From Rhizobium esperanzae (GTDB taxonomy: Bacteria; Pseudomonadota; Alphaproteobacteria; Rhizobiales; Rhizobiaceae): a stretch of 64,000 bases of DNA. The stretch lies in the NCBI RefSeq assembly GCF_002204185.1, contig NZ_MXPU01000002.1, positions 1-64,000 of the forward strand, given 5' to 3'. Numbering within the stretch: the stretch's first letter is position 1; every line of letters begins with the position of its first letter. Both the position numbers and the translations under genes were made by a program. The notes beneath the pieces are model-generated. The model saw nothing but the letters and a program-made list of their open reading frames with translations, did not search any database and had not been told where the DNA came from. Shown here piece after piece: positions 1 to 9,034 of the stretch.

Positions 1-26
1 ATTGTCTTTTATCGGTCTACTACTTA

Positions 27-52
27 CTGCCGGGCGATCTTTCGTCCGGCAG
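27..52 (+). terminator. GC-rich hairpin, probable terminator of the upstream gene
   Basis: An inverted repeat (CTGCCGGGCGA, loop TCTT, TCGTCCGGCAG) forms an 11-pair stem with one G-T pair. It is followed by AT-rich sequence without a clean T-run, so intrinsic termination is plausible but not certain. In related rhizobia I expect etfA to lie upstream of this dehydrogenase, but that gene is outside the window. Confidence 0.45.
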
Positions 53-61
53 TATTGCTAA

Positions 62-67
62 TATAAT
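62..67 (+). promoter_or_regulatory. Candidate -10 box for hbd
   Basis: TATAAT stands 45 bp upstream of the hbd start and just after the hairpin at 27-52. No good -35 hexamer is seen 16-18 bp upstream, so this rests on the -10 match only. Confidence 0.3.
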
Positions 68-106
68 ACGGCACCGCGGGGGCGACTGCCGAGCGGGGGT
101 TTGGAG

Positions 107-988
107 ATGAATGCGGTGTTGAAGAATATTGGTATTATCGGTGCCGGCCAGATGGGCTGCGGCATCGCGCATGTTTCGGCCGCCGCAGGTTACAGGGTTC
201 ATATCTACGATCTCTCGCAGGACCGCATCGAATCCGGCCTCGCCACCATCAACGGCAATCTCGCCCGCCTGGTGACGAACGGCAAGATGACCGACGAGGA
301 GCGCAAGGCGACCTTGTCGCGCATATCAGGCTCCGCCGATGTCAACGATCTCGCCCCGTCCGATCTCGTCATCGAGGCGGCCACCGAGGACGAAAGCGTC
401 AAGCGCAAGATTTATAGCCAGGTTTGTCCGGTGATGAAGCCGGAAGCGCTGCTGGCCACCAACACCTCTTCGCTTTCCATCACCCGTCTTGCTGCCGCCA
501 CCGACCGCGCCGAGCGCTTCATGGGCATACACTTCATGAATCCGGTGCCGGTAATGAAGCTGGTCGAGCTGGTGCGCGGCATTGCAACCGATGAGAAGAC
601 TTTCACCGCCGCCAAGGAGTTCGTCGGCTCGCTGGAGAAGACCGTCACCGTCGCCGAGGATTTCCCGGCCTTCATCGTCAACCGCATCCTGTTGCCGATG
701 ATCAACGAGGCGATCTATACGCTCTACGAAGGTGTCGGCACCGTCGACGCCATCGATACGGCGATGAAGCTCGGCGCCAACCATCCAATGGGGCCGCTGC
801 AGCTTGCCGATTTCATCGGCCTCGACACCTGCCTGTCGATCATGCAGGTGCTGCATGACGGCCTGGCGGACTCGAAGTATCGCCCCTGCCCGCTGCTGGT
901 GAAATATGTCGAAGCCGGCTGGCTCGGACGCAAATCCGGCCGCGGCTTCTACGATTATCGCGGCGAAGTGCCCGTCCCGACGCGGTAA
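107..988 (+). CDS. 3-hydroxybutyryl-CoA dehydrogenase
   Basis: A 293-residue NAD(P)-dependent 3-hydroxyacyl-CoA dehydrogenase that interconverts acetoacetyl-CoA and 3-hydroxybutyryl-CoA in fatty-acid, butyrate and PHB metabolism. The N-terminal Rossmann motif GAGQMG is at residues 12-17. The active-site region has NTSSLS (119-124) and the catalytic His of GIHFMNPVP at 142 with Glu154. The C-terminal dimer domain ends GRGFYDY. The open frame extends to a TTG at 101, but ATG at 107 is preferred because GGGGGT lies about 7 nt upstream. Length fits the single-domain HbdA/PaaH family. The gene is usually called hbdA or fadB in rhizobia; the symbol is not certain. Confidence 0.93.
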   Translation: MNAVLKNIGIIGAGQMGCGIAHVSAAAGYRVHIYDLSQDRIESGLATINGNLARLVTNGKMTDEERKATLSRISGSADVNDLAPSDLVIEAATEDESVKRKIYSQVCPVMKPEALLATNTSSLSITRLAAATDRAERFMGIHFMNPVPVMKLVELVRGIATDEKTFTAAKEFVGSLEKTVTVAEDFPAFIVNRILLPMINEAIYTLYEGVGTVDAIDTAMKLGANHPMGPLQLADFIGLDTCLSIMQVLHDGLADSKYRPCPLLVKYVEAGWLGRKSGRGFYDYRGEVPVPTR

Positions 989-1063
989 GCGGACATCATC
1001 AGAAAGGGCGAATGGACCGCACGCCCGCGAAATGCTTTCCTTACCGGGAACGGGAGGAATGCC

Positions 1064-1153
1064 ATGTCGACCGAAACACCCATGTTCCTGCTGCAATGTT
1101 GCGTCCTGATCGGACTCGCAGGCGTCTTCCTCATAAGAGGCGATGGGGACTGA
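1064..1153 (+). CDS. 29-residue putative single-pass membrane peptide
   Basis: This short frame starts with ATG at 1064 behind GGGAGGAA (4 nt spacer) and ends with TGA at 1151-1153. The product is MSTETPMFLL... with a hydrophobic stretch at about residues 7-24 and a short charged tail (RGDGD). It lies between hbd and the convergent tlpA, 9 bp from the tlpA stop. I do not recognise a family. The strong Shine-Dalgarno and membrane-like composition are the support; no function is assigned. Confidence 0.5.
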   Translation: MSTETPMFLLQCCVLIGLAGVFLIRGDGD

Positions 1154-1162
1154 GCGATATCC

Positions 1163-1825
1163 TCACGACCCGATTGCGCCCTTGATCAGCGCCTTTGCAT
1201 CTTCGCTGTCCCAGGCGGCAGGCCCGTTCATGGCGGAAATCAGGCAGCCCTTATCGTCGAGCAACAGCGTCACCGGCAAGCCGAAAGCGAGACCTTCCTT
1301 CTTCAGGCCGTTGAAGACGCCGATCGTATTGTCGCGGTAAAGCTGCAGCGCATCGACACCGGTCTCGGCAAGGAAAGTCTTCGGCTTTTCGTCGTCACCA
1401 GTGTCGATATTGACCGGCACGACCTGGAACTTGTCGCTGCCCATCTCCTTTTCCAGAGCGTTCAGCGCCGGCATCTCCTCGCGGCAGGGCACGCACCATG
1501 TCGCCCAGAGATTGAGCAGCACGGTCTTGCCGGCGAAATGATCGAGCGTCAGGGGTTTGCCATCCGGTCCGTTGAAGGACACCGTGGTCAGTTTGCGCGG
1601 CTCGTTGGCGGCAACCATGGCGGCGACCTGACCCTTCATGAGCGGCGTCAGATTGGCGGCGCGCTCCTTTGCCAACGGGCATTCGGCCGAAGCGCTGCTG
1701 CCGATGCCATTGCCAATGCCCGTCTCCTTCACGTATACCGCTGCCGCACCTGCAACGACACCTGCGACGGCGGCGATTGCGATCAGTTTTCCGGACGGCA
1801 GGCCGAAGGGTTTTTTTGTCGTCAT
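1163..1825 (-). CDS. tlpA: TlpA-family thiol:disulfide interchange protein, membrane anchored
   Basis: A 220-residue periplasmic thioredoxin-like reductase. An N-terminal anchor (residues 12-32, Ala/Val rich) is followed by a thioredoxin fold with the redox motif W-CVPC at 111-114 and cis-Pro in LPVT (184). Extra cysteines at 49 and 194 match the structural disulfide known in Bradyrhizobium TlpA. In that organism TlpA reduces the copper-binding proteins that mature cytochrome oxidase. The start at 1825 is chosen because GGAG lies 7 nt upstream; an ATG at 1846 is less likely. It is divergent from argH, with only 24 bp between start codons. Confidence 0.92.
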   Translation of the reverse strand: MTTKKPFGLPSGKLIAIAAVAGVVAGAAAVYVKETGIGNGIGSSASAECPLAKERAANLTPLMKGQVAAMVAANEPRKLTTVSFNGPDGKPLTLDHFAGKTVLLNLWATWCVPCREEMPALNALEKEMGSDKFQVVPVNIDTGDDEKPKTFLAETGVDALQLYRDNTIGVFNGLKKEGLAFGLPVTLLLDDKGCLISAMNGPAAWDSEDAKALIKGAIGS

Positions 1826-1849
1826 TTCATTCTCCAGGACGGGCATCTT

Positions 1850-3253
1850 ATGGCCGAGAACAACACGGACACCAAATCCTCCAACCAGATGTGGGGTGGT
1901 CGCTTCGCCTCCGGCCCGGACGCGATCATGGAGGAGATAAATGCCTCGATCGGTTTCGACAAGAAGCTATTCGCCCAGGATATCCGTGGTTCCGTCGCCC
2001 ATGCGACCATGCTCGCACATCAGGGCATCATTTCATCGGACGATAAGGACAAGATCGTTCACGGGCTAAACACGATCCTGTCAGAAATCGAAAGTGGCAA
2101 TTTCGAATTCTCCCGCCGGCTCGAAGACATCCACATGAACGTCGAAGCACGCCTGGCGACGCTGATCGGACCGGCGGCCGGCCGGCTGCACACCGCTCGC
2201 TCGCGCAACGATCAGGTGGCCCTCGATTTCCGCCTCTGGGTGAAGGAAGAACTGCAGAAGACCGAACAGATGCTGACCGGTCTGATCGCTGCCTTCCTCG
2301 ACCGCGCCGAGGAACATGCCGAAAGCGTCATGCCGGGCTTCACCCATCTGCAGACCGCCCAGCCCGTCACCTTCGGCCATCATTGCATGGCCTATGTCGA
2401 AATGTTCGGCCGTGACCGCTCGCGTGTGCGCCACGCCATCGAACATCTGGACGAAAGCCCGATCGGCGCGGCTGCGCTGGCCGGCACCGGTTATCCAATC
2501 GACCGCTACATGACGGCCAAGGCGCTGGGTTTCCGCGAGCCGACTCGCAACTCCATCGACACGGTCTCTGACCGCGATTTCGCCATCGAATTTCTGGCGA
2601 TCGCCGCGATATCAGGGATGCATCTATCGCGCCTCGCGGAAGAGATCGTCATCTGGTCGACGCCGCAATTCGGTTTCGTGCGTCTGTCCGACGCCTTCTC
2701 GACCGGCTCCTCGATCATGCCGCAGAAGAAGAACCCCGATGCAGCCGAACTGGTGCGCGCCAAGACCGGCCGCATCAACGGCTCGCTGATCGCCTTGCTG
2801 ACGATCATGAAGGGCCTGCCGCTCGCCTATTCCAAGGATATGCAGGAAGACAAGGAGCAGGTCTTCGACGCAGCCGAGAGCCTGGAGCTGGCGATCGCCG
2901 CCATGACCGGCATGGTGCGCGACATGACCGTCAACACAGCGCGCATGAAGGCGGCGGCCGGCTCCGGCTTTTCGACGGCGACCGATCTTGCCGACTGGCT
3001 GGTGCGCGAAGCGGGCCTGCCGTTCCGGGACGCCCATCACGTCACCGGCCGCGCCGTGGCGCTCGCCGAAAGCAAGGGCTGCGATCTTGCCGAGCTGCCG
3101 CTCTCCGACCTGCAGGCGATTCATTCCGCAATCACCGACAAGGTCTATGACGTGTTGACGGTGGAAGCCTCGGTCGCCAGCCGCAAGAGCTTCGGCGGCA
3201 CGGCGCCCTCTGAAGTGCGCAAGCAGATCGCCTTCTGGCGCGCCCGCAATTGA
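1850..3253 (+). CDS. argH: Argininosuccinate lyase
   Basis: A 467-residue enzyme of the fumarase/aspartase superfamily that splits argininosuccinate into arginine and fumarate, the last step of arginine synthesis. Signatures are HTARSRNDQ (114-122), [10 protein letters not shown] near 163-172 and the mobile loop [11 protein letters not shown] (286-296) carrying the catalytic Ser. The ATG at 1850 begins MAENNTD; the frame is open further upstream but that part is antisense to tlpA. It is followed by lptM and lysA on the same strand, a conserved alphaproteobacterial order. Confidence 0.97.
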   Translation: MAENNTDTKSSNQMWGGRFASGPDAIMEEINASIGFDKKLFAQDIRGSVAHATMLAHQGIISSDDKDKIVHGLNTILSEIESGNFEFSRRLEDIHMNVEARLATLIGPAAGRLHTARSRNDQVALDFRLWVKEELQKTEQMLTGLIAAFLDRAEEHAESVMPGFTHLQTAQPVTFGHHCMAYVEMFGRDRSRVRHAIEHLDESPIGAAALAGTGYPIDRYMTAKALGFREPTRNSIDTVSDRDFAIEFLAIAAISGMHLSRLAEEIVIWSTPQFGFVRLSDAFSTGSSIMPQKKNPDAAELVRAKTGRINGSLIALLTIMKGLPLAYSKDMQEDKEQVFDAAESLELAIAAMTGMVRDMTVNTARMKAAAGSGFSTATDLADWLVREAGLPFRDAHHVTGRAVALAESKGCDLAELPLSDLQAIHSAITDKVYDVLTVEASVASRKSFGGTAPSEVRKQIAFWRARN

Positions 3254-3405
3254 GAGATATCGGGCGGGTGAAAGCCGTCTCCCCTCCCTGCAAGCGCGGA
3301 AATGCCCTCCAACAATCAGGGTGCACAAGGCGGACAAACTTCGCTATGAAGATCCCGTCGTTCGATACGATTGATATCAGCCATACGCCGCACAAGAGGA
3401 TATCC

Positions 3406-3600
3406 ATGCAGAAGAGCTTGCCGCACCTCATCCGCCTGACGGCGGTGCTCGCCGTCATCGGCCTTGCCGTTGCCGGATGCGGACGCAAGGGCGATCTCGA
3501 TCCGCCGAGTGCTGCGGCGACGAAGGAAGGCGATGTTTCCAAGCCGACGAAACAGCCAGGCACCGTCGATAAGCCCTTCCTTCTTGACCCCCTCCTTTAA
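3406..3600 (+). CDS. lptM: LptM-like small lipoprotein
   Basis: A 64-residue lipoprotein. The signal peptide ends in the lipobox VAGC (Cys25), directly followed by GRKGDLDPP, the Gly-Arg-Lys-Gly motif typical of LptM (formerly YifL). In E. coli LptM assists oxidative maturation of the LPS translocon LptD. The family is commonly encoded beside lysA, as here, 12 bp upstream of it. The start at 3406 has AAGAGGA 5 nt upstream. The family call rests on lipobox, motif and gene position; the function in rhizobia is inferred. Confidence 0.82.
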   Translation: MQKSLPHLIRLTAVLAVIGLAVAGCGRKGDLDPPSAAATKEGDVSKPTKQPGTVDKPFLLDPLL

Positions 3601-3612
3601 GGCGCGCGCCCC

Positions 3613-4881
3613 GTGAACCATTTCGATTACCGCGACGGCATCCTTTACGCCGAGAACGTCCCCGTTCCCGAGATCGCCAAGGCGGTCGGCACGCCGTTCT
3701 ATGTCTATTCCACCGCAACGCTGGAGCGCCACTATCGCGTCTTCGCCGAAGCCTTCGCCGATGTCGACTCGATGGTCTGCTACGCGATGAAGGCGAACTC
3801 GAACCAAGCCGTGCTGAAGACCTTGGGACGTCTCGGCGCCGGCATCGACGTCGTCTCGGAAGGCGAACTGCGCCGTGCGCTTGCTGCCGGCATTCCGGCG
3901 AACCGCATCATGTTTTCGGGCGTCGGCAAGACGCCGCAGGAGATGGATTTCGCGCTAGAGGCCGGCATCTACTGCTTCAATGTCGAATCTGAGCCTGAGC
4001 TCGAGATCCTCAACCAGCGCGCCGTCAACGCCGGCAAGAGAGCACCGGTCTCCTTCCGCATCAATCCGGATGTCGATGCCAAGACGCATGCGAAGATCTC
4101 GACTGGCAAGAAGGAAAATAAGTTCGGCATTTCCTGGGATCGCGCCCGCGCCATCTATGCCCATGCCGCCAAGCTGCCGGGGATCGACGTCACCGGCATT
4201 GACATGCATATCGGCAGTCAGATCACCGAACTGCAGCCCTTCGACGACGCCTTCAAGCTGCTGCGCGATCTCGTCGCGACGTTGCGTGCCGACGGCCACT
4301 CCATCCATCACGTCGACATCGGCGGCGGCCTCGGCGTTCCCTATAAGGATGACAACAATCCGCCGCCGCTGCCCGATGCCTATGCGGCGATCGTCAAAAA
4401 CCAGCTGCGCGGTCTGAACTGCAAGATCGTCACCGAACCCGGTCGCCTGATCGTCGGCAATGCCGGCATTCTCGTCACCGAAGTTCTTTATGTGAAGGAC
4501 GGCGGCGAGAAGACTTTCGTCATCGTCGACGGTGCGATGAACGACCTCATTCGCCCGACGCTCTACGAGGCCTATCACGAAATCCGTCCGGTGACGATTT
4601 CGGCGGCAAACGCGCCGCGCATCCGCGCCGATGTGGTCGGCCCCGTTTGCGAGACCGGCGATTATCTGGCGCTCGACCGCGAAATGGCGATGCCGAAGCC
4701 CGGCGACCTGATGGCCGTCAGCACTGCCGGCGCCTATGGCGCCGTCCAGGCCGGCACCTATAACAGCCGTCTGCTGGTGCCCGAGGTTCTGGTCAAGGGC
4801 AGCGATTTTCATGTGATTCGCCCGCGCAGGACCTATGCCGAGCTGATCAGCCTCGATTCCGTTCCGGCCTGGCTCGACTAG
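3613..4881 (+). CDS. lysA: Diaminopimelate decarboxylase
   Basis: A 422-residue fold-III PLP enzyme that decarboxylates meso-diaminopimelate to lysine. The PLP lysine is Lys60 in YAMKANSN. The phosphate-binding loop GGGLGVPY, EPGRLIVGNAG and the substrate-binding CETGDYLA follow in the usual order. The start codon is GTG at 3613 with AAGG 9 nt upstream and a very short gap to lptM, which suggests co-transcription of argH-lptM-lysA. Length is standard for the family. Confidence 0.97.
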   Translation: MNHFDYRDGILYAENVPVPEIAKAVGTPFYVYSTATLERHYRVFAEAFADVDSMVCYAMKANSNQAVLKTLGRLGAGIDVVSEGELRRALAAGIPANRIMFSGVGKTPQEMDFALEAGIYCFNVESEPELEILNQRAVNAGKRAPVSFRINPDVDAKTHAKISTGKKENKFGISWDRARAIYAHAAKLPGIDVTGIDMHIGSQITELQPFDDAFKLLRDLVATLRADGHSIHHVDIGGGLGVPYKDDNNPPPLPDAYAAIVKNQLRGLNCKIVTEPGRLIVGNAGILVTEVLYVKDGGEKTFVIVDGAMNDLIRPTLYEAYHEIRPVTISAANAPRIRADVVGPVCETGDYLALDREMAMPKPGDLMAVSTAGAYGAVQAGTYNSRLLVPEVLVKGSDFHVIRPRRTYAELISLDSVPAWLD

Positions 4882-4985
4882 AGCATGTCGCGCAAAAGTG
4901 TGAAGCGGTTTTTCGATAACGACAGGCGTAAAACAAAGAGTTAAAGCGCAAGAAGGAATCTGAAAGACCACGACGCGCTTTAGCA
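4882..4985. repeat. Rhizobial intergenic palindromic repeat
   Basis: The sequence begins directly after the lysA stop with GAGCATGTCGCGCAAAAGTG and continues through AGCGGTTTTT, AAACAAAGAGTTAAAGCGC and GACGCGCTTTA. It shares the blocks GAGCAT, AAAAGTGTG-AGCGGTTTT and an A/T-rich CTTTAA-type tail with the element at 12360-12470. I recall such elements between genes in R. leguminosarum and R. etli (RIME-like), but could not compare databases. The rest of the gap, up to 5148, shows only the Shine-Dalgarno of the next gene. Confidence 0.55.
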
Positions 4986-5148
4986 GCAACATCACTTTTC
5001 GGCGAATAAACGTGAAAAGGCGGTATTCCTGCCCGTTCGCCCTCGCCTTCGCCACAAAGAGTGTTATCCTTTCGTTCATGAGCGTATTGCCCCGCAATCG
5101 CCGGAAGCGCCCTCTGCACCAGAACGCCAGATCGCGGAGACCGGACCG

Positions 5149-7833
5149 ATGACAAGCCCCTCAAGGCAGAGGAAGGGTGCATTCGCGCTCCGTCCCTCGC
5201 TTGCCCGGCTGGTAACGACAAAACGCCTGCTGGCGCGCACCGTGCTCTTCTTCGAGCAACTGCTGCCGCTGCTGATGCCGATCCTCTGCATCGTCGCCAT
5301 TTATCTCTCGGCCTCCTGGTTCGGCATCTTCCGCAACGTGCCGGACTGGCTGCGCATCTTGCTGCTGATCGCCTTTGCCGCGGCGTTCCTCGTCTCGCTT
5401 GTCCCCTTCCGCCATCTGCGCTGGCCGAAAACCGCTGAAGCCGATCGCATGCTGGAAGAGCGCAATGGCCTGCCGCACCAGCCAGTTGCGGTCCAGGAAG
5501 ACGAGCCGGCCTACGACACGCCCTTTTCGCGGGCACTTTGGCGTGAGCACCAAGTGCGCATGGCCGAAAAGATCGCAGCACTCGATGCCGGCATGCCGCA
5601 GCCTGATATCGCCGCACATGACCGCTTCGCCCTGCGCGCCATCCCTGCTCTGCTGCTCGTCACCGCTTTTAGCTATTCGCTGTCGCTCAACGGCGGCTCG
5701 GTCAGTGACGCATTGCAGTCGGCGCCCGAGCAGGTGGCGGTCGATCCGGCGGTGCGCATCGACGCCTGGGTGACGCCGCCCTCTTATACCGGTCGCGCGC
5801 CGGTTTACCTGACCGCCGACGGCAGCGAACAGGCGCCGATCGGCGTTCCGCAGTTTTCCGGTCTCACCGTGCGCGTCAGCGGCGGAAAGACGGCCGAAAA
5901 GGTCGTGTTCCGCAAGGCGAACGGCGAGGCGCGGGATATCGCCGTACAGACCGACACAAGGCCGCAGCAGGCAAGCGCACCTGCCGGCGAGCAGCCGACG
6001 GCCGGCGCGCCTGCCAACAATGCCCTCGTCGCACAGACGCATGTGATGAAGCTTGAGGAAAATGGCGCGCTCGAGGTCAACGGTCGCCGCTGGAGCTTCG
6101 ACGTGCTGCCCGACAAGGCGCCTGAAATCGCCTTTGACGGCATGCCGAAGGCAAGCGTCAACGGCGCGCTGGAAATCGGCTTCACCGTCAAGGACGACTA
6201 TGGTGTCCAGGAGGCCCATGCGGAGATCGTTCCTCTGGAAAACGATCCGGCGGCGACGCCGCTCTATCCACTGCCGGAGTACCGGCTGGATATTCCCCGC
6301 CGCAACGCCCGCGACGCCAAGGGCGTGACCAGCCGGAATCTGACCGAACATCCGCTTGCCGGCAAGCAGGTGCGCATTACCCTCGTCGCCAAGGATGCCG
6401 CCGGCCAGACCGGCCGCAGCCCGCCCTACGAAATGACGCTGCCGTCGCGGCCCTTCAACGAGCCGCTTGCCGCAGCCGTCGCCGAGGAACGGCAGGTTTT
6501 CGCGCTCGATACCCGTAAGATGCCGCAGGCGATCGCGCTGAACGAGGCGCTGACCATCCGTCCCGAGGAGACCATCCCCAAGCTCACCAACTACCTGCTG
6601 CTGGAATCGGCCTTGGCCCGCATGAAGCTGGCAAAGGGCGAGGAGGCGCTGAAGGATACGGCCCAGTATCTCTGGGAGATTGCGCTCGGCATGGAGGACG
6701 GCGATCTTTCGCTTGCCGAGCGCAAGCTGCGCGAAGCCCAGCAGAAGCTTGCCGACGCATTGGACCGCAACGCGCCCGACGAAGAGATCAAGAAGCTGAT
6801 GGATGAGCTGCGCAAGGCGATGCAGGACTATCTGACGGAGCTTGCCGAACGCATGCAGAACGCCCCGACGATGCAGCCGAACCAGCATGCGCAGAACATC
6901 CTGCGCCAGCAGGATCTGGAACGGATGATGGACCAGATCGAGAATCTCGCCCGCTCGGGCAATCGCGACGCGGCACAGCAGATGCTGTCGGAACTGCAGC
7001 GCATGATGAACAACCTGCAGGCCGGCCGGCCGCAGCGGGGCCAGCAGGGTCAGGAAAACAGCGAAGCCCGCAAGCAGATCGACAAGCTCGGCGAGATCCT
7101 GCGCGATCAGCAGAAGCTGATGGAAGAAACCTTCCGCCTCGATCAGCAGCTCAAGGACCGCATGCAGCGTGGCGAATCCGATATGGGCGAAAACGATCCA
7201 CTGCTCGACGAGATGATGCCGGGAGAGAATGGCGAGCCGCAGGATCAGCAGCAGGGGCAGCAAGGCCAGAGCCAGCAAGGCAAGGGCCAGCAAGGTAAGG
7301 GCCAGCAACCTTCCGACCAGATGACCGCCGAGCAGCTCAGGGAAGCGCTGAAACAGTTGCGCGCCCAGCAGGATGCCCTCGGCAAGCAGCTCGGAGAATT
7401 GCAGAAGAAACTCGGCGAAATGGGCATGAAGCCCGGCCCGGGCTTCGGCCAGGCCCAACGCGAGATGGACGGCGCCGGCCGCGAGCTCGGCCAAGGCCGC
7501 GGCGACACGGCCGTCGAGAACCAGGGCCGTGCCCTGGAAGCCCTTCGCCAGGGTGCCCGCGACATGATGAACCAGATGATGCAGGCGCAACGGGGCCAGC
7601 AGGGACAGGGCCCGAACGGCCAGGTCGGCCAGGGCGATCAGAACGGCCGGGATCCGTTGGGACGGCCACGCATGAGCAACGGCTATATCGACGACGACGG
7701 CGTGAAGGTGCCTGACGAAATCGACGTTCAGCGCGCACGCGAAATTCTCGATGCGATCCGCGAGAAGCTCGGCAACAATCCGCCACAGGAAATGGAACGG
7801 CGGTACCTCGAACGGCTTCTGGACATCCAGTAA
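5149..7833 (+). CDS. TIGR02302 family (DUF4175) large membrane protein
   Basis: An 894-residue protein of unknown function found in Rhizobiales. The N-terminus has two adjacent membrane segments (about residues 30-62 and 66-84) and a third near 165-182. A large, probably periplasmic middle region follows, then a Gln/Met/Arg-rich helical region from about 480 onward (repeated Q-R-M-M-D patterns suggesting coiled coil) with a low-complexity Gln/Gly/Lys stretch near 700-720. The start at 5149 has GGAG 9 nt upstream. It is convergent with cpdR. No enzymatic motif is visible and I assign no role. Confidence 0.88.
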   Translation: MTSPSRQRKGAFALRPSLARLVTTKRLLARTVLFFEQLLPLLMPILCIVAIYLSASWFGIFRNVPDWLRILLLIAFAAAFLVSLVPFRHLRWPKTAEADRMLEERNGLPHQPVAVQEDEPAYDTPFSRALWREHQVRMAEKIAALDAGMPQPDIAAHDRFALRAIPALLLVTAFSYSLSLNGGSVSDALQSAPEQVAVDPAVRIDAWVTPPSYTGRAPVYLTADGSEQAPIGVPQFSGLTVRVSGGKTAEKVVFRKANGEARDIAVQTDTRPQQASAPAGEQPTAGAPANNALVAQTHVMKLEENGALEVNGRRWSFDVLPDKAPEIAFDGMPKASVNGALEIGFTVKDDYGVQEAHAEIVPLENDPAATPLYPLPEYRLDIPRRNARDAKGVTSRNLTEHPLAGKQVRITLVAKDAAGQTGRSPPYEMTLPSRPFNEPLAAAVAEERQVFALDTRKMPQAIALNEALTIRPEETIPKLTNYLLLESALARMKLAKGEEALKDTAQYLWEIALGMEDGDLSLAERKLREAQQKLADALDRNAPDEEIKKLMDELRKAMQDYLTELAERMQNAPTMQPNQHAQNILRQQDLERMMDQIENLARSGNRDAAQQMLSELQRMMNNLQAGRPQRGQQGQENSEARKQIDKLGEILRDQQKLMEETFRLDQQLKDRMQRGESDMGENDPLLDEMMPGENGEPQDQQQGQQGQSQQGKGQQGKGQQPSDQMTAEQLREALKQLRAQQDALGKQLGELQKKLGEMGMKPGPGFGQAQREMDGAGRELGQGRGDTAVENQGRALEALRQGARDMMNQMMQAQRGQQGQGPNGQVGQGDQNGRDPLGRPRMSNGYIDDDGVKVPDEIDVQRAREILDAIREKLGNNPPQEMERRYLERLLDIQ

Positions 7834-7866
7834 GCCTCACACCGCCGTCAAAGATAGGCGCGCGCT

Positions 7867-8226
7867 TTAAGCGACCAGTGCCCGGGCGACAGCCTTGCGT
7901 ATATCGGGAAGCGCAAATGGCTTAGCGACGACGTCGATGATTTTTTCTGCAAGATCGTCGGCGCGCTCGCGCTGCTCGGCATAACCGGTCATCAGCAGGA
8001 TCTTCAAAGCAGGGAAGGCGTCTTTCGCCTGATGGGCGAGTTCGATGCCGTCCATCACGGGCATGCGGATATCCGACAGCAGCAGATCGTAGACCCCGTC
8101 TTTCAGCTTCTCCAGCCCCTCGGCGCCGTCGGCCGCCTCATCGGTCTCATGACCGTCGAGCCGCAAGGCCCGGGCTACGAAAGACCGCAGGGAATCCTCG
8201 TCTTCCGTAATCAGAATTCTTGCCAT
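7867..8226 (-). CDS. cpdR: Single-domain response regulator CpdR
   Basis: A 119-residue receiver domain with no output domain. The acidic pocket is E8-D9, the phospho-acceptor is Asp52, with Thr80 and Lys102 (AKPF) completing the active site. Length and sequence fit CpdR of alphaproteobacteria, which in its unphosphorylated form directs ClpXP to cell-cycle substrates such as CtrA and is phosphorylated through ChpT-CckA. In Sinorhizobium the orthologue CpdR1 is needed for normal cell cycle and bacteroid development. It stands alone, 136 bp from hpt on the same strand. Confidence 0.85.
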   Translation of the reverse strand: MARILITEDEDSLRSFVARALRLDGHETDEAADGAEGLEKLKDGVYDLLLSDIRMPVMDGIELAHQAKDAFPALKILLMTGYAEQRERADDLAEKIIDVVAKPFALPDIRKAVARALVA

Positions 8227-8362
8227 ATGTGCATTGCTCCGTCTTCAGCCCCGCGACGGAAATCACCAGACTTTCCTTTTCGATCGGTAAAGATGGCGAA
8301 GCGATGGACGAGATGGTTAACAACCCGTCTTCACGCGGCAATGACGTGACGCCCGCATTCCG

Positions 8363-8905
8363 TCAGGCGTCGCCGGTCACCACGCCGACGAAGGGGAGTT
8401 CGCGAAACGCATAGGCAACGTCCATGCCGTAACCGACGACGAAGTAATCGGGACATTCGAAGCCGACATAATCGGCCTCCAGCTTTTCCTTGCGCTTGAC
8501 CCGCTTGTCGAGCAGCACGGCGATCGTCACGTTGCGCGCGCCACGTTCGAAGAGCAGCTCCTTGGCAAAGAGCAGCGTCCTACCGGACTCGAGAATATCG
8601 TCGATCAGGAGGACATCTCGGCCATGCACGTCGCTGTCGATATCCTTGACGATGCGCACCCCCTGGGAAACCGTGCCGGTGCCGTAGCTCGACAGCGTGA
8701 TGAATTCGACTTCGGGAGCAAGCCCGGTGTCGTGCAGGGCGCGGATCAGGTCGGCGGCGAAGATGAAGGAGCCCTTGAGCACGGCAATAACGAGCAGGTC
8801 CTTGGTCGGACCGTTGGCGATCTCCCGCGCCATCGCATGATTGCGCTCCGCGATCTGCTCGGCGGTGAAGAGCGGCTCGATGTTTTTTCCGCGCACGACA
8901 GGCAT
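8363..8905 (-). CDS. hpt: Hypoxanthine(-guanine) phosphoribosyltransferase
   Basis: A 180-residue purine-salvage enzyme that converts hypoxanthine or guanine plus PRPP to IMP or GMP. The PRPP-binding motif is VLLIDDILESGRT, preceded by LKGSFIFAADL and SSYGTGT; the C-terminal YVVGYGMD-like segment is present as FVVGYGMDVAY. The start at 8905 (MPVVRGKN) has GGAG 9 nt upstream; an ATG at 8920 would add five residues but has no clear ribosome site. It is downstream of the one-TM gene at 9035-9688 on the same strand. Confidence 0.94.
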   Translation of the reverse strand: MPVVRGKNIEPLFTAEQIAERNHAMAREIANGPTKDLLVIAVLKGSFIFAADLIRALHDTGLAPEVEFITLSSYGTGTVSQGVRIVKDIDSDVHGRDVLLIDDILESGRTLLFAKELLFERGARNVTIAVLLDKRVKRKEKLEADYVGFECPDYFVVGYGMDVAYAFRELPFVGVVTGDA

Positions 8906-9034
8906 AAGGGCTTGCTCCATGAAAAGAAGGGTAAGCCGTTAGCACATATGCGCACCTGAAACAGCCTCGCCGTTCATGAAATCAACGGGATCGGCCCGCC
9001 CTGTGGCGGAAAGCCATCACGAATCCGGTTATTT

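Noticed and set aside
5161..7590. An 809-codon open frame antisense to the TIGR02302 gene
   Set aside because: It mirrors the codon bias of the sense gene in GC-rich DNA, has Leu/His/Ala-biased composition and no family resemblance or ribosome site.
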